The notes below the pieces were generated by a model. It was not told the origin of the DNA. It worked only from the letters and a program-made list of their open reading frames with translations, and did no database searches. From the NCBI RefSeq assembly GCF_017876115.1, contig NZ_JAGINO010000008.1, positions 1 to 64,000 of the forward strand: DNA of 64,000 nucleotides, in the 5' to 3' direction. A program made the translations under genes and the position numbers. The stretch is from Azospirillum picis (lineage in GTDB: Bacteria; Pseudomonadota; Alphaproteobacteria; Azospirillales; Azospirillaceae). Of this stretch, positions 25,656-35,708 are shown piece by piece (the stretch's first letter is position 1; each line of letters starts with the position of its first letter).

Positions 25656-27164
25656 TCAGTCGGCGGCGTCGGAGAGGGCGGCGGCCTTGCCGGCGGCGGC
25701 GCGGTCGGCGTGCTCGTCGACCTCCCGGCCATCGTCCCGGCCGACGGCTGGAGACGCCGCGATCCTGCGGCTGCGATGCCCGCTGATCTCGGCGCCGGCA
25801 TCGGCGGGCAGGCGCCAGAAGAACAGGCTGGACAGGCACGCCATCAGCCCGACCGCCAGGAAGGCCGGAACGAAGGCGGCCGGGGTCAGCGCGCCGCTTC
25901 CCCCGCCCATCCCCCCGCCCATCCATTGCGTGGTCAGGTGCAGCGCGGTGGCGCCGACGGCGACGCCCAGGCTCAGCGACAACTGCTGCATCACGCTGGC
26001 CAGCGTGTTGGCGCGACTGGTCATCGGCTGCGGCACCTCGGCATAGGCGAGGCTGTTCAGGCCGGTGAACTGCAGGGAGCGGAAGAAGCCGCCGACCAGC
26101 AGGGCGAACAGGATCAGCAGGTGCGGGGTGTCGGGACGGAAGGCGCCATAGCTGGCGAGAACCGCACCGCTGATCAGCGCGTTCAGCATCAGCACCCGGC
26201 GGAAGCCGGCGCGGCGCAGGATGGGGCCGGCCAGCGCCTTCATGGTCAGGGCGCCGGCGGCTCCGGCGAAGGTCAGCGCCCCCGACTCGAAGGCGGTCAG
26301 GCCGAAGCCGATCTGCAGCATCACCGGCATCAGGAAGGGCACGGCGCCGATGCCGATGCGGAACAGCGTGCCGCCGAGCACCGAGGCACGGTAGGTCGGC
26401 AGCCGGAACAGCGACGGATCCAGCACCGGCCGCACCACCCGGCGGGCATGGCGGAAGTAGGCGAGCGTCGCCAGCAGCGCCACCGCCAGCAGCCCCGCCA
26501 CCGCCGCCGGCGGCAGCAGGTCACGCCCGACATTCTCGAACCCGAACATGAAGGCGGCGAGCGCCAGCGCGCTCCACACGAAGCCGCGCGCGTCGAAGGG
26601 ATCGCGCTGCTCGTCCTTCAGGTTCGGGATCAGCGCCAGCACCAGCCCGATGCCGATCATCCCGATCGGCACGTTGATGAAGAAGATCCAGCGCCAGGAG
26701 GCATAGGTGGTGATGGCGCCGCCCACCAGCGGCCCCAGCGCCGGGCCGACCAGCGCCGGCAGGGTCATCCGTGCCATGGCGCGGACCAGTTCGCCCTTGG
26801 GCACGGTGCGCAGAAGGATCAGCCGCCCGACCGGCACCATCATCGCCCCGCCCAGGCCCTGGACGATGCGGGCGGCCACAAGTTCGGCCAGCCCGTTGGA
26901 CAGGCCGCAGGCGACCGACCCCAGGGTGAAGACGCCGATGGCGCTGGCGAACACGGTGCGCGCGCCGAAGCGGTCGGCCATCCAGCCGCTGACCGGCAGG
27001 AAAACCGCCAGCGCCAGCATGTAGGAGGTCATCGCCAGGCTGAGCCGGAGCGGATCCTCCCCCATCGACTGCGCGATGCGTGGCAGTGCGGTGGCGATCA
27101 CCGTGGAGTCCAGATTCTCCATGAACAGGGCGCAGGCGATGATCAGCGGGGTAACGCGAGACAT
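25656..27164 (-). CDS. MFS drug/metabolite exporter, DHA2 (14-TM) type
   Basis: About 502 residues, inner-membrane proton-driven exporter. Motif A (MADRFGARTVF after TM2), the antiporter motif C-like GPALGPLVGG in TM5 and the DSTVIATALPRIA motif D1 of the DHA2 group are visible, and the chain has 13-14 hydrophobic segments. The C-terminal 45 residues are polar and Arg-rich. It converges on the 369-residue gene with a 4-base gap. ATG 27164 is preferred; an upstream GTG at 27197 would add 11 residues. Confidence 0.9.
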   Translation of the reverse strand: MSRVTPLIIACALFMENLDSTVIATALPRIAQSMGEDPLRLSLAMTSYMLALAVFLPVSGWMADRFGARTVFASAIGVFTLGSVACGLSNGLAELVAARIVQGLGGAMMVPVGRLILLRTVPKGELVRAMARMTLPALVGPALGPLVGGAITTYASWRWIFFINVPIGMIGIGLVLALIPNLKDEQRDPFDARGFVWSALALAAFMFGFENVGRDLLPPAAVAGLLAVALLATLAYFRHARRVVRPVLDPSLFRLPTYRASVLGGTLFRIGIGAVPFLMPVMLQIGFGLTAFESGALTFAGAAGALTMKALAGPILRRAGFRRVLMLNALISGAVLASYGAFRPDTPHLLILFALLVGGFFRSLQFTGLNSLAYAEVPQPMTSRANTLASVMQQLSLSLGVAVGATALHLTTQWMGGGMGGGSGALTPAAFVPAFLAVGLMACLSSLFFWRLPADAGAEISGHRSRRIAASPAVGRDDGREVDEHADRAAAGKAAALSDAAD

Positions 27165-27300
27165 GGGACGGACCGGCAGGACGAGATAGGCAATCACACG
27201 AATGTGAGGCGTTCCGCCACTTTGACCATCGCCGATGTGAAGGCCCTGCCATGCGAAAGCCGGTCCGCCCCCTCCGGCGACTCCCGGTCGGCCGCCGGAC

Positions 27301-28023
27301 TCAGCGGTCCGACAGCGCGAACTCCACCGCCGCCTGCGTGTGCAGCCGGGTGGTGTCGAAAACCGGGAAGCCCGGCAGGTCGGGCTGGTCGATCAGCAGG
27401 AAGATCTCGGTGCAGCCCAGGATCACGCCTTCGGCGCCCTGTCGGCGTAGGGTGTCGACGACCTGCAGATAGCCGGCCTTCGATGCCGGCCGCAGGTCGC
27501 GGCGGACCAGCTCGTCGAAGATGACGCGGTCGACGAAGCCCTGATCGGCTTCGTCCGGCACCAGAAGCTCGATGCCGAAGCGGTCGCGGAAGCGCTCGCG
27601 CAGCATGTCCGACCGCATGGTCGGCGCGGTGCCGAGCAGGGCGACCCGCTTCAGCCCGGCCCGCAGGATCGCCTCGCCCGTCGGGTCGGCGATGTGGATG
27701 AAGGGGGTGGGACGGCCGGCCATGATCGGCTCGACCACCCGGTGCATCGTGTTGGACACGCAGATGACCAGATCGGCGCCCGCCCGTTCCAGAGCGTCGA
27801 CCTTTCCGGCGAGATAGCGCTCCGCCGTCTCCCAGTCGCCGGTGCGGACGAAATGCTCGATGTTGCCGAAGTTGACGCTGACCACGACGATCTCGCCGTT
27901 GTCCCAGCCGCCCAGCCGGGTGTTCAGCCCGTCGTTCAGCAGCCGGTAATACTCCCCGGTCGCCTGGTTGCTCATGCCGCCGAGAACGCCGATGGTCTTC
28001 TGGGGCAGGGGGCGGGTCGTCAT
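27301..28023 (-). CDS. aspartate/glutamate racemase family protein
   Basis: A 240-residue PLP-independent racemase (Asp/Glu/hydantoin superfamily). N-terminal GVLGGMSNQATGEYY and the two catalytic cysteine regions, ICVSNTMH (Cys near residue 84) and LGCTEIFLL (Cys near 197), are intact. The usual role is making D-Asp or D-Glu; the substrate is not certain. AAAGGA precedes the ATG at 28023. The longer open frame upstream is noise. Confidence 0.9.
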   Translation of the reverse strand: MTTRPLPQKTIGVLGGMSNQATGEYYRLLNDGLNTRLGGWDNGEIVVVSVNFGNIEHFVRTGDWETAERYLAGKVDALERAGADLVICVSNTMHRVVEPIMAGRPTPFIHIADPTGEAILRAGLKRVALLGTAPTMRSDMLRERFRDRFGIELLVPDEADQGFVDRVIFDELVRRDLRPASKAGYLQVVDTLRRQGAEGVILGCTEIFLLIDQPDLPGFPVFDTTRLHTQAAVEFALSDR

Positions 28024-28229
28024 CGTGGCAGGTCCTTTTCTCGCAGTGGCGCCTCCTTCCGGCGCGGGCCGGGGAGCGAGGCGGCGGTGAAGGGCAGGCA
28101 TTACACGGATGTCGCGGCCATGGCGACCGTTCACCGGGCAAGCGCCGGGATTTCCCCCTGCGATGGCCCCCGGCGACGGCCCCCGGCGGGGCGGCCGGAA
28201 GCCCGTGGTCGCCGCGGCGCTCCCGCGCC

Positions 28230-29024
28230 TCACCGCCCGCCGAACACCGGCTTCCGCTTCTCCAAGAAGGCGCGGTACCCCTCGCGGAAGTCGTCGGTGC
28301 CGAAGCAGCGGTAGCACTCGGCGATCTCGGCCTCCGTCAGCGGGGCCGGGTCGGCCAGGCGGCGGACATAGCGCTTGTGCAGGGTGGCGGCCAGCGGCGC
28401 GCCGGCGGCGATGCGCTGGACGGTGGCGGCGATCTCCGCCTCGAACCCCTCGTCGGGAACGACGCGGTGGACGAGGTTCTTGTCCCTGGCCTCCGCCGCG
28501 CCGAAGACGCGGCCCTCAAGCAGGATCTCCAGCGCCGCCGGGCCGCCGGCGACGTCGGCGACCAGCTTCAGCTCCGTCGGCCCCATGGAGATGCCGAGCC
28601 GGCTGACCGGCACGCCGAAGCGGCTGCCCTGCGAACAGACCCGCAGGTCGCAGGCCAGCGCCACCGCCAGCCCGATGCCGCAGCAGGGGCCGTCGATGGC
28701 GGCGAGCACCGGATGGCGCAGCCCCCGCAGCCCGTCCAGCCCCTCGTCCATCAGGTCGCCGTAGGCCGCTCCCTGCTCCGGGCTGTTGCGCTCGCTCTCG
28801 AACTCGGAGATGTCGGCGCCGGGGGAGAAGGCGCGGGTGCCGCCATCACCGACGGGGCCGCCGCGCACCACCACGACGCGCACGCCGCCATCCCCCTCCA
28901 GGGCCGCCAGATGGGCGTTCAGCGCGTGCCACATCGGCTTGTCGAAGGCGTTGAGCCGCCCGGGGTTGGACAGGGTCAGGGTCGCGACCACGCCGTCGCG
29001 GCCGAGGGTGACGGTGCCGGCCAT
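28230..29024 (-). CDS. enoyl-CoA hydratase/isomerase (crotonase) family protein
   Basis: A 264-residue crotonase. The CoA-oxyanion segment SPGADISEFE and the second oxyanion segment GPCCGIGLAVALACDLRV are conserved. At the position of the first catalytic Glu of classical hydratases the protein reads FGVPVSRLGI, and the helix after reads MGPTELKLVADVAGG. The lost Glu suggests an isomerase, hydrolase or other crotonase reaction rather than simple hydration. It is a monocistronic-looking gene; no acyl-CoA dehydrogenase is nearby. Confidence 0.88.
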   Translation of the reverse strand: MAGTVTLGRDGVVATLTLSNPGRLNAFDKPMWHALNAHLAALEGDGGVRVVVVRGGPVGDGGTRAFSPGADISEFESERNSPEQGAAYGDLMDEGLDGLRGLRHPVLAAIDGPCCGIGLAVALACDLRVCSQGSRFGVPVSRLGISMGPTELKLVADVAGGPAALEILLEGRVFGAAEARDKNLVHRVVPDEGFEAEIAATVQRIAAGAPLAATLHKRYVRRLADPAPLTEAEIAECYRCFGTDDFREGYRAFLEKRKPVFGGR

Positions 29025-29172
29025 GCCGCGGTCTCCATCCGTTGGCGTATGGACGGAACCATAATCCAGGGCCGCGGAGCGCGGCTTGCGGAAAAAAATC
29101 CGGGAGGTGCGAATTTTCCTCTTGCGGCGCAGGCCGCGTTTCCGTAGAAAGCGGCTCCCGGACGACGGGAGC

Positions 29173-29247
29173 GCGGGCGTAGCTCAGGGGTAGAGCACAA
29201 CCTTGCCAAGGTTGGGGTCGAGGGTTCGAATCCCTTCGCCCGCTCCA
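29173..29247 (+). tRNA. tRNA-Gly (anticodon GCC)
   Basis: A full cloverleaf: acceptor GCGGGCG pairing with CGCCCGC, D arm, anticodon stem CAACC/GGTTG around TTGCCAA (anticodon GCC), T-loop TTCGAATC, discriminator T and encoded CCA at 29245-29247. It is a single tRNA gene between a crotonase gene and rsmB. Confidence 0.98.
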
Positions 29248-29395
29248 AGTCGCCGGAAAACAGGGCAAGCGATCCAAAGGGCCGGGCGGCGACGCACCGG
29301 CCCTTCGCTTTTCCGGAGGCGGCCCGATCCGCTTCCATCGCGATGGGCTGGCATCCCGTATCGACACCTGCCCTCCGGCGCGCTAGATCCCTTCC

Positions 29396-30688
29396 ATGAC
29401 CGACACCTCCCTCGCCGCCCGCGGCGTTGCGCTCGACCTGCTGCGCGACGTGCTGCGCAAGTCCGTTCCCTTCGACGATGCGTTCGACGCGCATCCCGAG
29501 CTCGCCTCGCTGCAGCCGCGCGACCGCGGCTTCGTCCGCCTGCTGGTCGCCACCGTCCTGCGCCGGCTGGGGCAGATCGACGAGCTGATCCAGTCCTGCC
29601 TGGCCAAGCCCGGACTGCCCAAGGCGGCGATCCACGACATGCTGCGGCTCGGCACCGCGCAGCTCGTCTTCCTCAACACCCCCGCCCATGCCGCCGTCGA
29701 TACGGCGGTGGAGCTGGCGGCGGCGCGCAATGCCGCCCCCTACAAGGGCCTGATCAACGCCGTCCTGCGCCGCATCGGGCGCGAGGGGCCGGCGATGGCC
29801 GAGGCGCAGGACGCCGGCCGGCTGAACACCCCCGACTGGCTGTGGCTGTCCTGGCGCACCGCCTACGGCACCGCCCGTACCCGCGGCATCGTCGAGGCGC
29901 ACCTGCACGAGGCGCCGCTCGACATCACCGTCAAGTCCGATCCCGCGGCCTGGGCCGAGCGGCTGGGGGCGACGCTGCTGCCGACCGGCACGCTGCGCCG
30001 CCCGCCCGGCGGCCCGGTGACCGAACTACCCGGCTTCGAGGAGGGCGCGTGGTGGGTGCAGGATCTCGCCGCCTCGCTGCCGGCCAAGCTGTTCGGCCCG
30101 CTTGCCGGCAAGCGGGTGTTCGACCTCTGCGCCGCGCCGGGCGGCAAGACCGCGCAGTTGGTGGCGCAGGGCGCGCAGGTCACCGCGATCGACCGCTCGG
30201 CCCGCCGGCTGGAGCGGGTGACCGAGAACCTGAAGCGCCTGCACCTGGAGGCGGAGGTGCTGGCCGCCGACGCCGCCACCTGGGAACCGGAGGAGCCGGC
30301 CGACGCGGTGCTGCTGGACGCCCCCTGCTCGGCCACCGGTGCGGTGCGGCGCCACCCCGACATCCTGCGCGTCAAGACGCCGGACGACATCGCCAAGCTG
30401 GCCCGTGCCCAGGGGCGGCTGCTGGCCCGTGCGGTCGACCTGGTGAAGCCCGGCGGCACGCTGGTCTACTGCACCTGTTCCATCCAGCCGGAGGAGGGCG
30501 AAGCCCAGGTCGCGCGGCTGCTGCAGCAGGACGGCCGGGTCGAGCGCTGGCCGGTCGCCGCCGACGAGTTGGGCGGCCTGTCCGAACCGATCAACGCGGC
30601 GGGGGAGGTGCGGTCGCTGCCGGGCATGCTGGCGGACGCCGGCGGGATCGACGGCTTCTTCGTGGCGCGGCTGCGCCGCCGGTCCTGA
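29396..30688 (+). CDS. rsmB: 16S rRNA (cytosine-967-C5)-methyltransferase RsmB
   Basis: A 430-residue enzyme: N-terminal NusB-like RNA-binding domain (residues about 1-135) and C-terminal SAM-dependent m5C methyltransferase with DLCAAPGGKTAQL, LLDAPCSATG (catalytic Cys loop) and the second Cys in VYCTCSIQPEE. It methylates C967 of 16S rRNA during small-subunit maturation. It is followed by a heparinase II/III-like gene and purH in the same direction, an order familiar from alphaproteobacteria. Confidence 0.95.
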   Translation: MTDTSLAARGVALDLLRDVLRKSVPFDDAFDAHPELASLQPRDRGFVRLLVATVLRRLGQIDELIQSCLAKPGLPKAAIHDMLRLGTAQLVFLNTPAHAAVDTAVELAAARNAAPYKGLINAVLRRIGREGPAMAEAQDAGRLNTPDWLWLSWRTAYGTARTRGIVEAHLHEAPLDITVKSDPAAWAERLGATLLPTGTLRRPPGGPVTELPGFEEGAWWVQDLAASLPAKLFGPLAGKRVFDLCAAPGGKTAQLVAQGAQVTAIDRSARRLERVTENLKRLHLEAEVLAADAATWEPEEPADAVLLDAPCSATGAVRRHPDILRVKTPDDIAKLARAQGRLLARAVDLVKPGGTLVYCTCSIQPEEGEAQVARLLQQDGRVERWPVAADELGGLSEPINAAGEVRSLPGMLADAGGIDGFFVARLRRRS

Positions 30689-30930
30689 CGCCCGCCGTCC
30701 GCCCCGCCGCTGCCCTCCATTGCCCGTCGCGACGCCGGGCCGCAAGCTGCCGCAAGTCCTAGGACCTTGTTTCGGTTTTGCGAGTCTGGAATAAAACCCA
30801 GGGCCGTCTTGCGGTGCGGACGGCGAATTGATACGACACCCCTCATGCTTCCCTCCGCGTTTCATCGCCCTTCGTCATCACTCTCCGCCGGCCGCCGACG
30901 CCGTCCGCGGTCCTGAAGGAGTCGGCGCGC

Positions 30931-32583
30931 ATGGGGGACGGGAACGGACGGTTTCGCAGCGGCATGGCACGCCTTGCCTATGGGAACCCCCTCTATGCCC
31001 TGATGCTGGGCGGCAAGGCGCCGGGGGCGCTGGCGGTGATCCCGCCCGATCCCTGGCCGGGCGACGCCGACAACGGCGCCGCCATGCTGGCCGGCCGGAT
31101 GCTGTTGGCCGGGCAGGCCATCGGCGTCGATCCCAACGCAACGCCGCACTGGCGCCCCCAGGGCGCCTCGGCCGGCTGGCTGCGCGCCGCCCACGGCTTC
31201 GAATGGCTGCGCGACCTGCGCGCCGTCGGCGGCGACGCGGCGCGGCGGCGGGCGCGGGTACTGGTGTGGTCGTGGCTGGACCAGAATGCCGGCTGGCATG
31301 CCCAGAGCTGGGCGCCCGACGTGCTGGGGATGCGGCTGGCGAGCTGGATCGGCCTGCACGACTTCTACTGCGCGTCGGCCGACGACGAGTTCCGCGCCCG
31401 GGTGTTCGAGAGCATGGCCCGCCAGCTCCGCCACCTGCTGCGGGTGCTGCCGGCCAAGCTGGACGGCGAGCGGCTGATCGGCGCCGTCAAGGGGCTGCTC
31501 TACGGCGGCTTCTGCCTGCCCGACCAGGACAAGGCGGCGCGCGAGGCGCTGCGGCTGCTCGACCGCGAGCTTCCCCGCCAGATCCTGCCCGACGGCGGCC
31601 ATGTCGAGCGCAACCCCTCCATCCAGCTCCGCGTTCTGCGCGACCTGATCGACATGCGCGCCGTGCTGCGCGTCGCCCGGGAGGAGGTGCCGGAAACCCT
31701 CCAGCACGCCATCGACCGGATGACGCCGGCGCTGCGCTTCTTCCGCCATGTCGACGGCGGCCTCGCCCTGTTCAACGGCGGGCGGGAGGAGGAGCCGGCG
31801 CTGATCGACACCGTCCTGGCCCAGGCCGACGCCCGCGGCCGCCCGCTGAAGAGCGCGCCGCACACCGGGTTCGAGCGACTGATCGCCGGCCGCACCCTGG
31901 TGCTGCTCGACACCGGCGCGCCGCCGGCGGGCGGGCTGGACCGCACCGCCCATGCCGGTACCCTGTCGATGGAGGTCTCCGTCAACAAGGAGCGGCTGAT
32001 CGTCAATTGCGGCAGCCATCCCTCCAACCGCGGCGCCTGGCGGGCGGCGCTCGCCGGCACCGCCGCCCATTCGACCATGGTGGTGGCCGACACCAACTCC
32101 TCGGAGGTGCTGGAGGCCGGCGGTCTCGGCCGGCGGCCGACCCACGTCGCCTGCGAGCGGCAGGAATCCGACGGCGCCATGCTGGTGGTCGCCACCCACA
32201 ACGGCTACAGCAAGGGCTTCGGCCTGCTGCACCGCCGCCGCGTCTATCTGGCCGACAACGGCGAGGACCTGCGCGGCGAGGACACGCTGGAGGCGGTGAT
32301 CGGCGCCACGCCGCAGCCCCAGCCCTACGCCATCCGCTTCCACCTGCACCCGGAGGTCAAGGTGGTGCCCGTCCAGAGCGGCGACCAGGTGCTGCTGCGC
32401 CTGCCCAGCGGCAATTCCTGGCGCATGCGGGTCACCGGCGCGGTGCTGGAGGTGGCGGAGAGCATCTATCTCGGCAGCGGCGAGGAACCGCGCCGTACCC
32501 GCCAGATCATGATGCAGGGGCAATGCGGCCCCGAGGGCATCACGGTGAAATGGGCCTTGCGCCGGGAGCGCAAGGCGGCGTAA
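30931..32583 (+). CDS. heparinase II/III family protein
   Basis: A 550-residue protein. An alpha-toroid N-terminal half ([25 protein letters not shown] around residue 120, [22 protein letters not shown]) is followed by a beta-sheet heparinase II/III C-terminal domain ([36 protein letters not shown]). Bacteria of this group have no heparin, so the substrate is probably an endogenous acidic polysaccharide or envelope glycan. No signal peptide is obvious. GGAG lies 9 bases before ATG. Its conserved place between rsmB and purH is positional, not functional, evidence. Confidence 0.88.
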   Translation: MGDGNGRFRSGMARLAYGNPLYALMLGGKAPGALAVIPPDPWPGDADNGAAMLAGRMLLAGQAIGVDPNATPHWRPQGASAGWLRAAHGFEWLRDLRAVGGDAARRRARVLVWSWLDQNAGWHAQSWAPDVLGMRLASWIGLHDFYCASADDEFRARVFESMARQLRHLLRVLPAKLDGERLIGAVKGLLYGGFCLPDQDKAAREALRLLDRELPRQILPDGGHVERNPSIQLRVLRDLIDMRAVLRVAREEVPETLQHAIDRMTPALRFFRHVDGGLALFNGGREEEPALIDTVLAQADARGRPLKSAPHTGFERLIAGRTLVLLDTGAPPAGGLDRTAHAGTLSMEVSVNKERLIVNCGSHPSNRGAWRAALAGTAAHSTMVVADTNSSEVLEAGGLGRRPTHVACERQESDGAMLVVATHNGYSKGFGLLHRRRVYLADNGEDLRGEDTLEAVIGATPQPQPYAIRFHLHPEVKVVPVQSGDQVLLRLPSGNSWRMRVTGAVLEVAESIYLGSGEEPRRTRQIMMQGQCGPEGITVKWALRRERKAA

Positions 32584-32634
32584 ATCCCCGGCCATCCGCG
32601 GTGGCCGGACCCGTTCCAGACAGGGAGGGGTGTG

Positions 32635-32804
32635 GAAACACGGATGAACACGGGATTTCAGGCACGGACGACCACGGGACTCGACCAGCCGTGCTTATCC
32701 ATGTCCGTCCGGCGGTGCGCCGGCATGCGGGCAGGGATAAGCATGGCAGAGCGGCATTTCCGTGGCCGTCCGTGCTTTTCTTCTTCCGTGCTTGTCCGGG
32801 TTTC
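32635..32804. repeat. 170-bp imperfect inverted repeat upstream of purH
   Basis: Outer arms of about 43-45 bases (32635-32677 and 32760-32804) can pair with scattered mismatches. Inside them are GCCGTGCTTATCC at about 32689-32701 against its near complement at 32737-32749, and a central CCGGCG/CGCCGG hairpin. Outer arms contain repeated CACGGA units. This is either a dispersed palindromic (MITE/REP-like) element or a very stable leader structure for purH. Confidence 0.7.
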
Positions 32805-32852
32805 CCCGGTCGCCTGCGGCTCAGCCAACGCCAGCAGCGATCAGGATCCGCC

Positions 32853-34457
32853 ATGAGCCCGCCCAAAGCCAACCACGCCCCCGCCCCGGACAAGGTCCGC
32901 ATCACCCGCGCCCTGATCTCCGTGTCCGACAAGACCGGACTGGTGGAGCTGGGCAAGGCGCTCGCCGCCCGCGGCGTCGAGATCCTGTCGACCGGCGGCT
33001 CGGCCCAGCGGCTGGCCGAGGCCGGCGTGCCGGTCAAGGAGGTCTCCGACCACACCGGCTTCCCGGAGATCATGGACGGCCGCGTCAAGACGCTGCACCC
33101 GCGCGTCCATGGCGGCATCCTGGCCCGCCGCGACATCCACGCCGACGCGATGGCCGAGCACGACATCCCGCCGATCGACCTGGTGGTGGTGAACCTCTAT
33201 CCGTTCGAGGCGACGGTGGCCAAGGGGGCGGCCTACGACGACTGCGTCGAGAACATCGACATCGGCGGGCCGGCGATGATCCGCGCCGCCGCCAAGAACC
33301 ATGATTTCGTCGCCATCGTCACCGAGCCGTCCGACTACGAGGCGGTGATGGACGAGCTGGCGACCAACGACGGCTGCGTCACCCTGGCGCTGCGCCGCCG
33401 GCTGGCCCAGCGCGCCTACGCCCGCACGGCCGCCTACGACGCGGCCATCTCCACCTGGCTGGCCGGCCAACTCGGCGAGACCTTCCCGCCGCGCGCCACG
33501 CTGTCGGGCACGCTGGCCCAGACCCTGCGCTACGGCGAGAACCCGCACCAGCAGGCGGCCTTCTACGTCACCGGCGAGAAGCGCCCGGGCGTCGCCACCG
33601 CCGTCCAGCTCCAGGGCAAGGAGCTGTCCTACAACAACCTGAACGACACCGACGCCGCCTTCGAGCTGGTCGCAGAGTTCGAGCAGCCGGCCGTCGCCAT
33701 CATCAAGCACGCCAACCCCTGCGGCGTGGCGCAGGGGGCGAGCCTGCTGGACGCCTACCGGTCGGCCCTGCTGTGCGACCCGGTCAGCGCCTTCGGCGGC
33801 ATCATCGCGGTCAACCGCGTGCTCGACGCCGAGACGGCCGAGGAGATCTCCAAGCTGTTCGCCGAGGTGGTGATTGCGCCGGACGCCGACGAGGCGGCCC
33901 GCGCCCTGCTGGCCGGCAAGAAGAACCTGCGCGTGCTGCTGACCAAGAACGTGCCGAACCCCGCCGAGGCGGGGATGATGGTGAAGCAGTTGTCGGGCGG
34001 TTTCCTGCTGCAGAACCGCGACAGCGGGCGCGTCGACCCGGCCGAACTGAAGGTCGTCACCAAGCGCGCGCCGACGGAACGGGAGCTGGCCGACCTGCTC
34101 TTCGCCTTCCGCGTGGCCAAGCACGTCAAGTCGAACGCCATCGTCTATGCCAAGAACGGCGCGACGGTGGGGGTCGGCGCCGGCCAGATGAGCCGCGTCG
34201 ACAGCGCCCGCATCGCCGCCATCAAATCGGCCGAGGCCGCCAAGGCCGCTGGCCTGTCGGAACCGCTGACCAAGGGGTCGGTGGTCGCGTCGGACGCCTT
34301 CTTCCCCTTCGCCGACGGCCTGCTGGCTGCGGCGGAGGCGGGCGTCACCGCGGTGATCCAGCCCGGCGGCTCGATCCGCGACAACGAGGTGATCGCCGCC
34401 GCCGACGAGAAGGGGCTGGCGATGGTGCTCACCGGGATGCGCCACTTCCGGCATTGA
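32853..34457 (+). CDS. purH: bifunctional AICAR transformylase / IMP cyclohydrolase
   Basis: A 534-residue enzyme for the last two steps of de novo IMP synthesis; it uses the 10-formyl-THF made by FolD. N-terminal cyclohydrolase ([44 protein letters not shown]) and C-terminal transformylase ([42 protein letters not shown]) are complete. AGGA sits 6 bases before ATG 32853. The upstream 269-bp gap is filled by a long inverted repeat. Confidence 0.97.
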   Translation: MSPPKANHAPAPDKVRITRALISVSDKTGLVELGKALAARGVEILSTGGSAQRLAEAGVPVKEVSDHTGFPEIMDGRVKTLHPRVHGGILARRDIHADAMAEHDIPPIDLVVVNLYPFEATVAKGAAYDDCVENIDIGGPAMIRAAAKNHDFVAIVTEPSDYEAVMDELATNDGCVTLALRRRLAQRAYARTAAYDAAISTWLAGQLGETFPPRATLSGTLAQTLRYGENPHQQAAFYVTGEKRPGVATAVQLQGKELSYNNLNDTDAAFELVAEFEQPAVAIIKHANPCGVAQGASLLDAYRSALLCDPVSAFGGIIAVNRVLDAETAEEISKLFAEVVIAPDADEAARALLAGKKNLRVLLTKNVPNPAEAGMMVKQLSGGFLLQNRDSGRVDPAELKVVTKRAPTERELADLLFAFRVAKHVKSNAIVYAKNGATVGVGAGQMSRVDSARIAAIKSAEAAKAAGLSEPLTKGSVVASDAFFPFADGLLAAAEAGVTAVIQPGGSIRDNEVIAAADEKGLAMVLTGMRHFRH

Positions 34458-34502
34458 CGGCCGGCGTGATGCGGATGTGAAGGGGGCGGTTCCCCTCCGC
34501 CC

Positions 34503-34546
34503 CGACCCTCCCTCTCCCGCGAACCGGGGGAGGGGTAGGGAGGGGG
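34503..34546. terminator. C-rich/G-rich hairpin between purH and rpoH
   Basis: CCCTCCC at 34506-34512 pairs with GGGAGGG near 34538, with further pairing inside. It separates the convergent purH and rpoH genes. A similar C/G-block sequence occurs near 55970-56020, so this may be a dispersed repeat used as terminator. Confidence 0.55.
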
Positions 34547-34555
34547 CAGCAGGCC

Positions 34556-35452
34556 TTACGCCTCGGCCAGCAGCTCGTCGGAGTCCTCGACCCGCTTCAG
34601 CATCGACTGGCGCAGTTTCAGCAGGGCCCGGTGCTCCAACTGGCGCACGCGTTCCTTGCTGACGCCCAGTTCGCGGCCGAGCTCCTCCAGCGTCGCACCT
34701 TCCTCGCGCAGGCGCCGCTGGCGGATGATGGTGCGCTCGCGCGGGCTCAGTTCGCCCAGCGCCTCGGCCAGCCACTGCGAGCGGGTGTTGGCGTCGCGCA
34801 TCCCGATCACCACGTCCTCGGGCGAGGGGCGCTGGTCGGCCAGGAAGTCCTGCCAGTCGTCGTCGGAGCCGTCGGCGACCGGCGTGTTCAGCGACTGGTC
34901 GGAGCCGGACAGCCGCATCTCCATCGCCTCGACCTCCGCCACCTCGACCTGGAGCTCGCCGGCGATCCACTCGCGGCCTTCCTTGGTCAGCGGCGCGCCG
35001 CTGCCGTTGCGGGTGGCGCTGTCGATCTTGGCGCGCAGGCGGCGCAGGTTGAAGAACAGCGACTTCTGCGCCGCCGTGGTGCCGGTGCGCACGATCGACC
35101 AGTTGCGCAGGATGTAGTCCTGCATCGCCGAGCGGATCCACCAGGCCGCATAGGTGGAGAACCTCACCTCGCGGTCGGGCTCGAAGCGGCTCGCCGCCTG
35201 CATCAGGCCGACGTTGCCCTCCTGGACCAGGTCGCCCATCGGCAGGCCGTAGTTGCGGAACCGGGATGCGGTGGCCACCACGAGACGGGTGTAGGCCCGG
35301 ACCAGTTCATGCAGGGCCCGTTCGTCGGCATGGTCGCGCCATTTGCGGGCCAGTTCGAATTCATGATCGCGCGTCAGCAGAGGTTCGCGCATCGATGCCT
35401 TGATGAAGCTCAGATTCGCACGCTGAGTCTCCGGATCGTCAATGTATGCCAT
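34556..35452 (-). CDS. rpoH: RNA polymerase sigma-32 family factor (RpoH)
   Basis: A 298-residue heat-shock-type sigma factor. Region 2 (DLVQEGNVGLMQAASRFEPDREVRFSTYAAWWIRSAMQDYIL), the RpoH box QKSLFFNLRRLR and region 4.2 (TLEELGRELGVSKERVRQLEHRAL) are complete. Alphaproteobacteria often carry several rpoH copies with different stress roles; which this is cannot be told. ATG 35452 follows GGAAGG; the upstream open frame is not conserved-looking. Confidence 0.94.
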   Translation of the reverse strand: MAYIDDPETQRANLSFIKASMREPLLTRDHEFELARKWRDHADERALHELVRAYTRLVVATASRFRNYGLPMGDLVQEGNVGLMQAASRFEPDREVRFSTYAAWWIRSAMQDYILRNWSIVRTGTTAAQKSLFFNLRRLRAKIDSATRNGSGAPLTKEGREWIAGELQVEVAEVEAMEMRLSGSDQSLNTPVADGSDDDWQDFLADQRPSPEDVVIGMRDANTRSQWLAEALGELSPRERTIIRQRRLREEGATLEELGRELGVSKERVRQLEHRALLKLRQSMLKRVEDSDELLAEA

Positions 35453-35708
35453 CCGTCTCTTCCTTCCCGTCTGGGCGGCATCGTGTTCCTTCGCATATCC
35501 CCGTAGCCTGGGTCTTCCGCTCCATCGCCGCCCACCCGCGGCCGATCCCGCCGGTTTAGACAACAAACATGTGCGCGCCCTGTTGCGGAATCATACGCAG
35601 GTGTAGGAGCACCGGATCACATTAGGTCAGACGAATCTTGCGGAGGGCGTATTCCCAATGCCGCCCGCGACGGCGGGCGTATTCCCGGTCCGTCAGCGCG
35701 GGAACGGA
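35453..35708. other. intergenic region between rpoH and the phosphatase-fold gene
   Basis: It should hold the rpoH promoter on the minus strand. It contains two direct copies of GGGCGTATTCCC (near 35645 and 35677) that bracket a GCCCGC/GCGGGC hairpin (35663-35678), placed where the upstream minus-strand gene would terminate. No gene is seen. Confidence 0.45.

Noticed and set aside
35460..35620. TATGAT-like -10 upstream of rpoH as a promoter.
   Set aside because: No acceptable -35 element at proper spacing; left unassigned.
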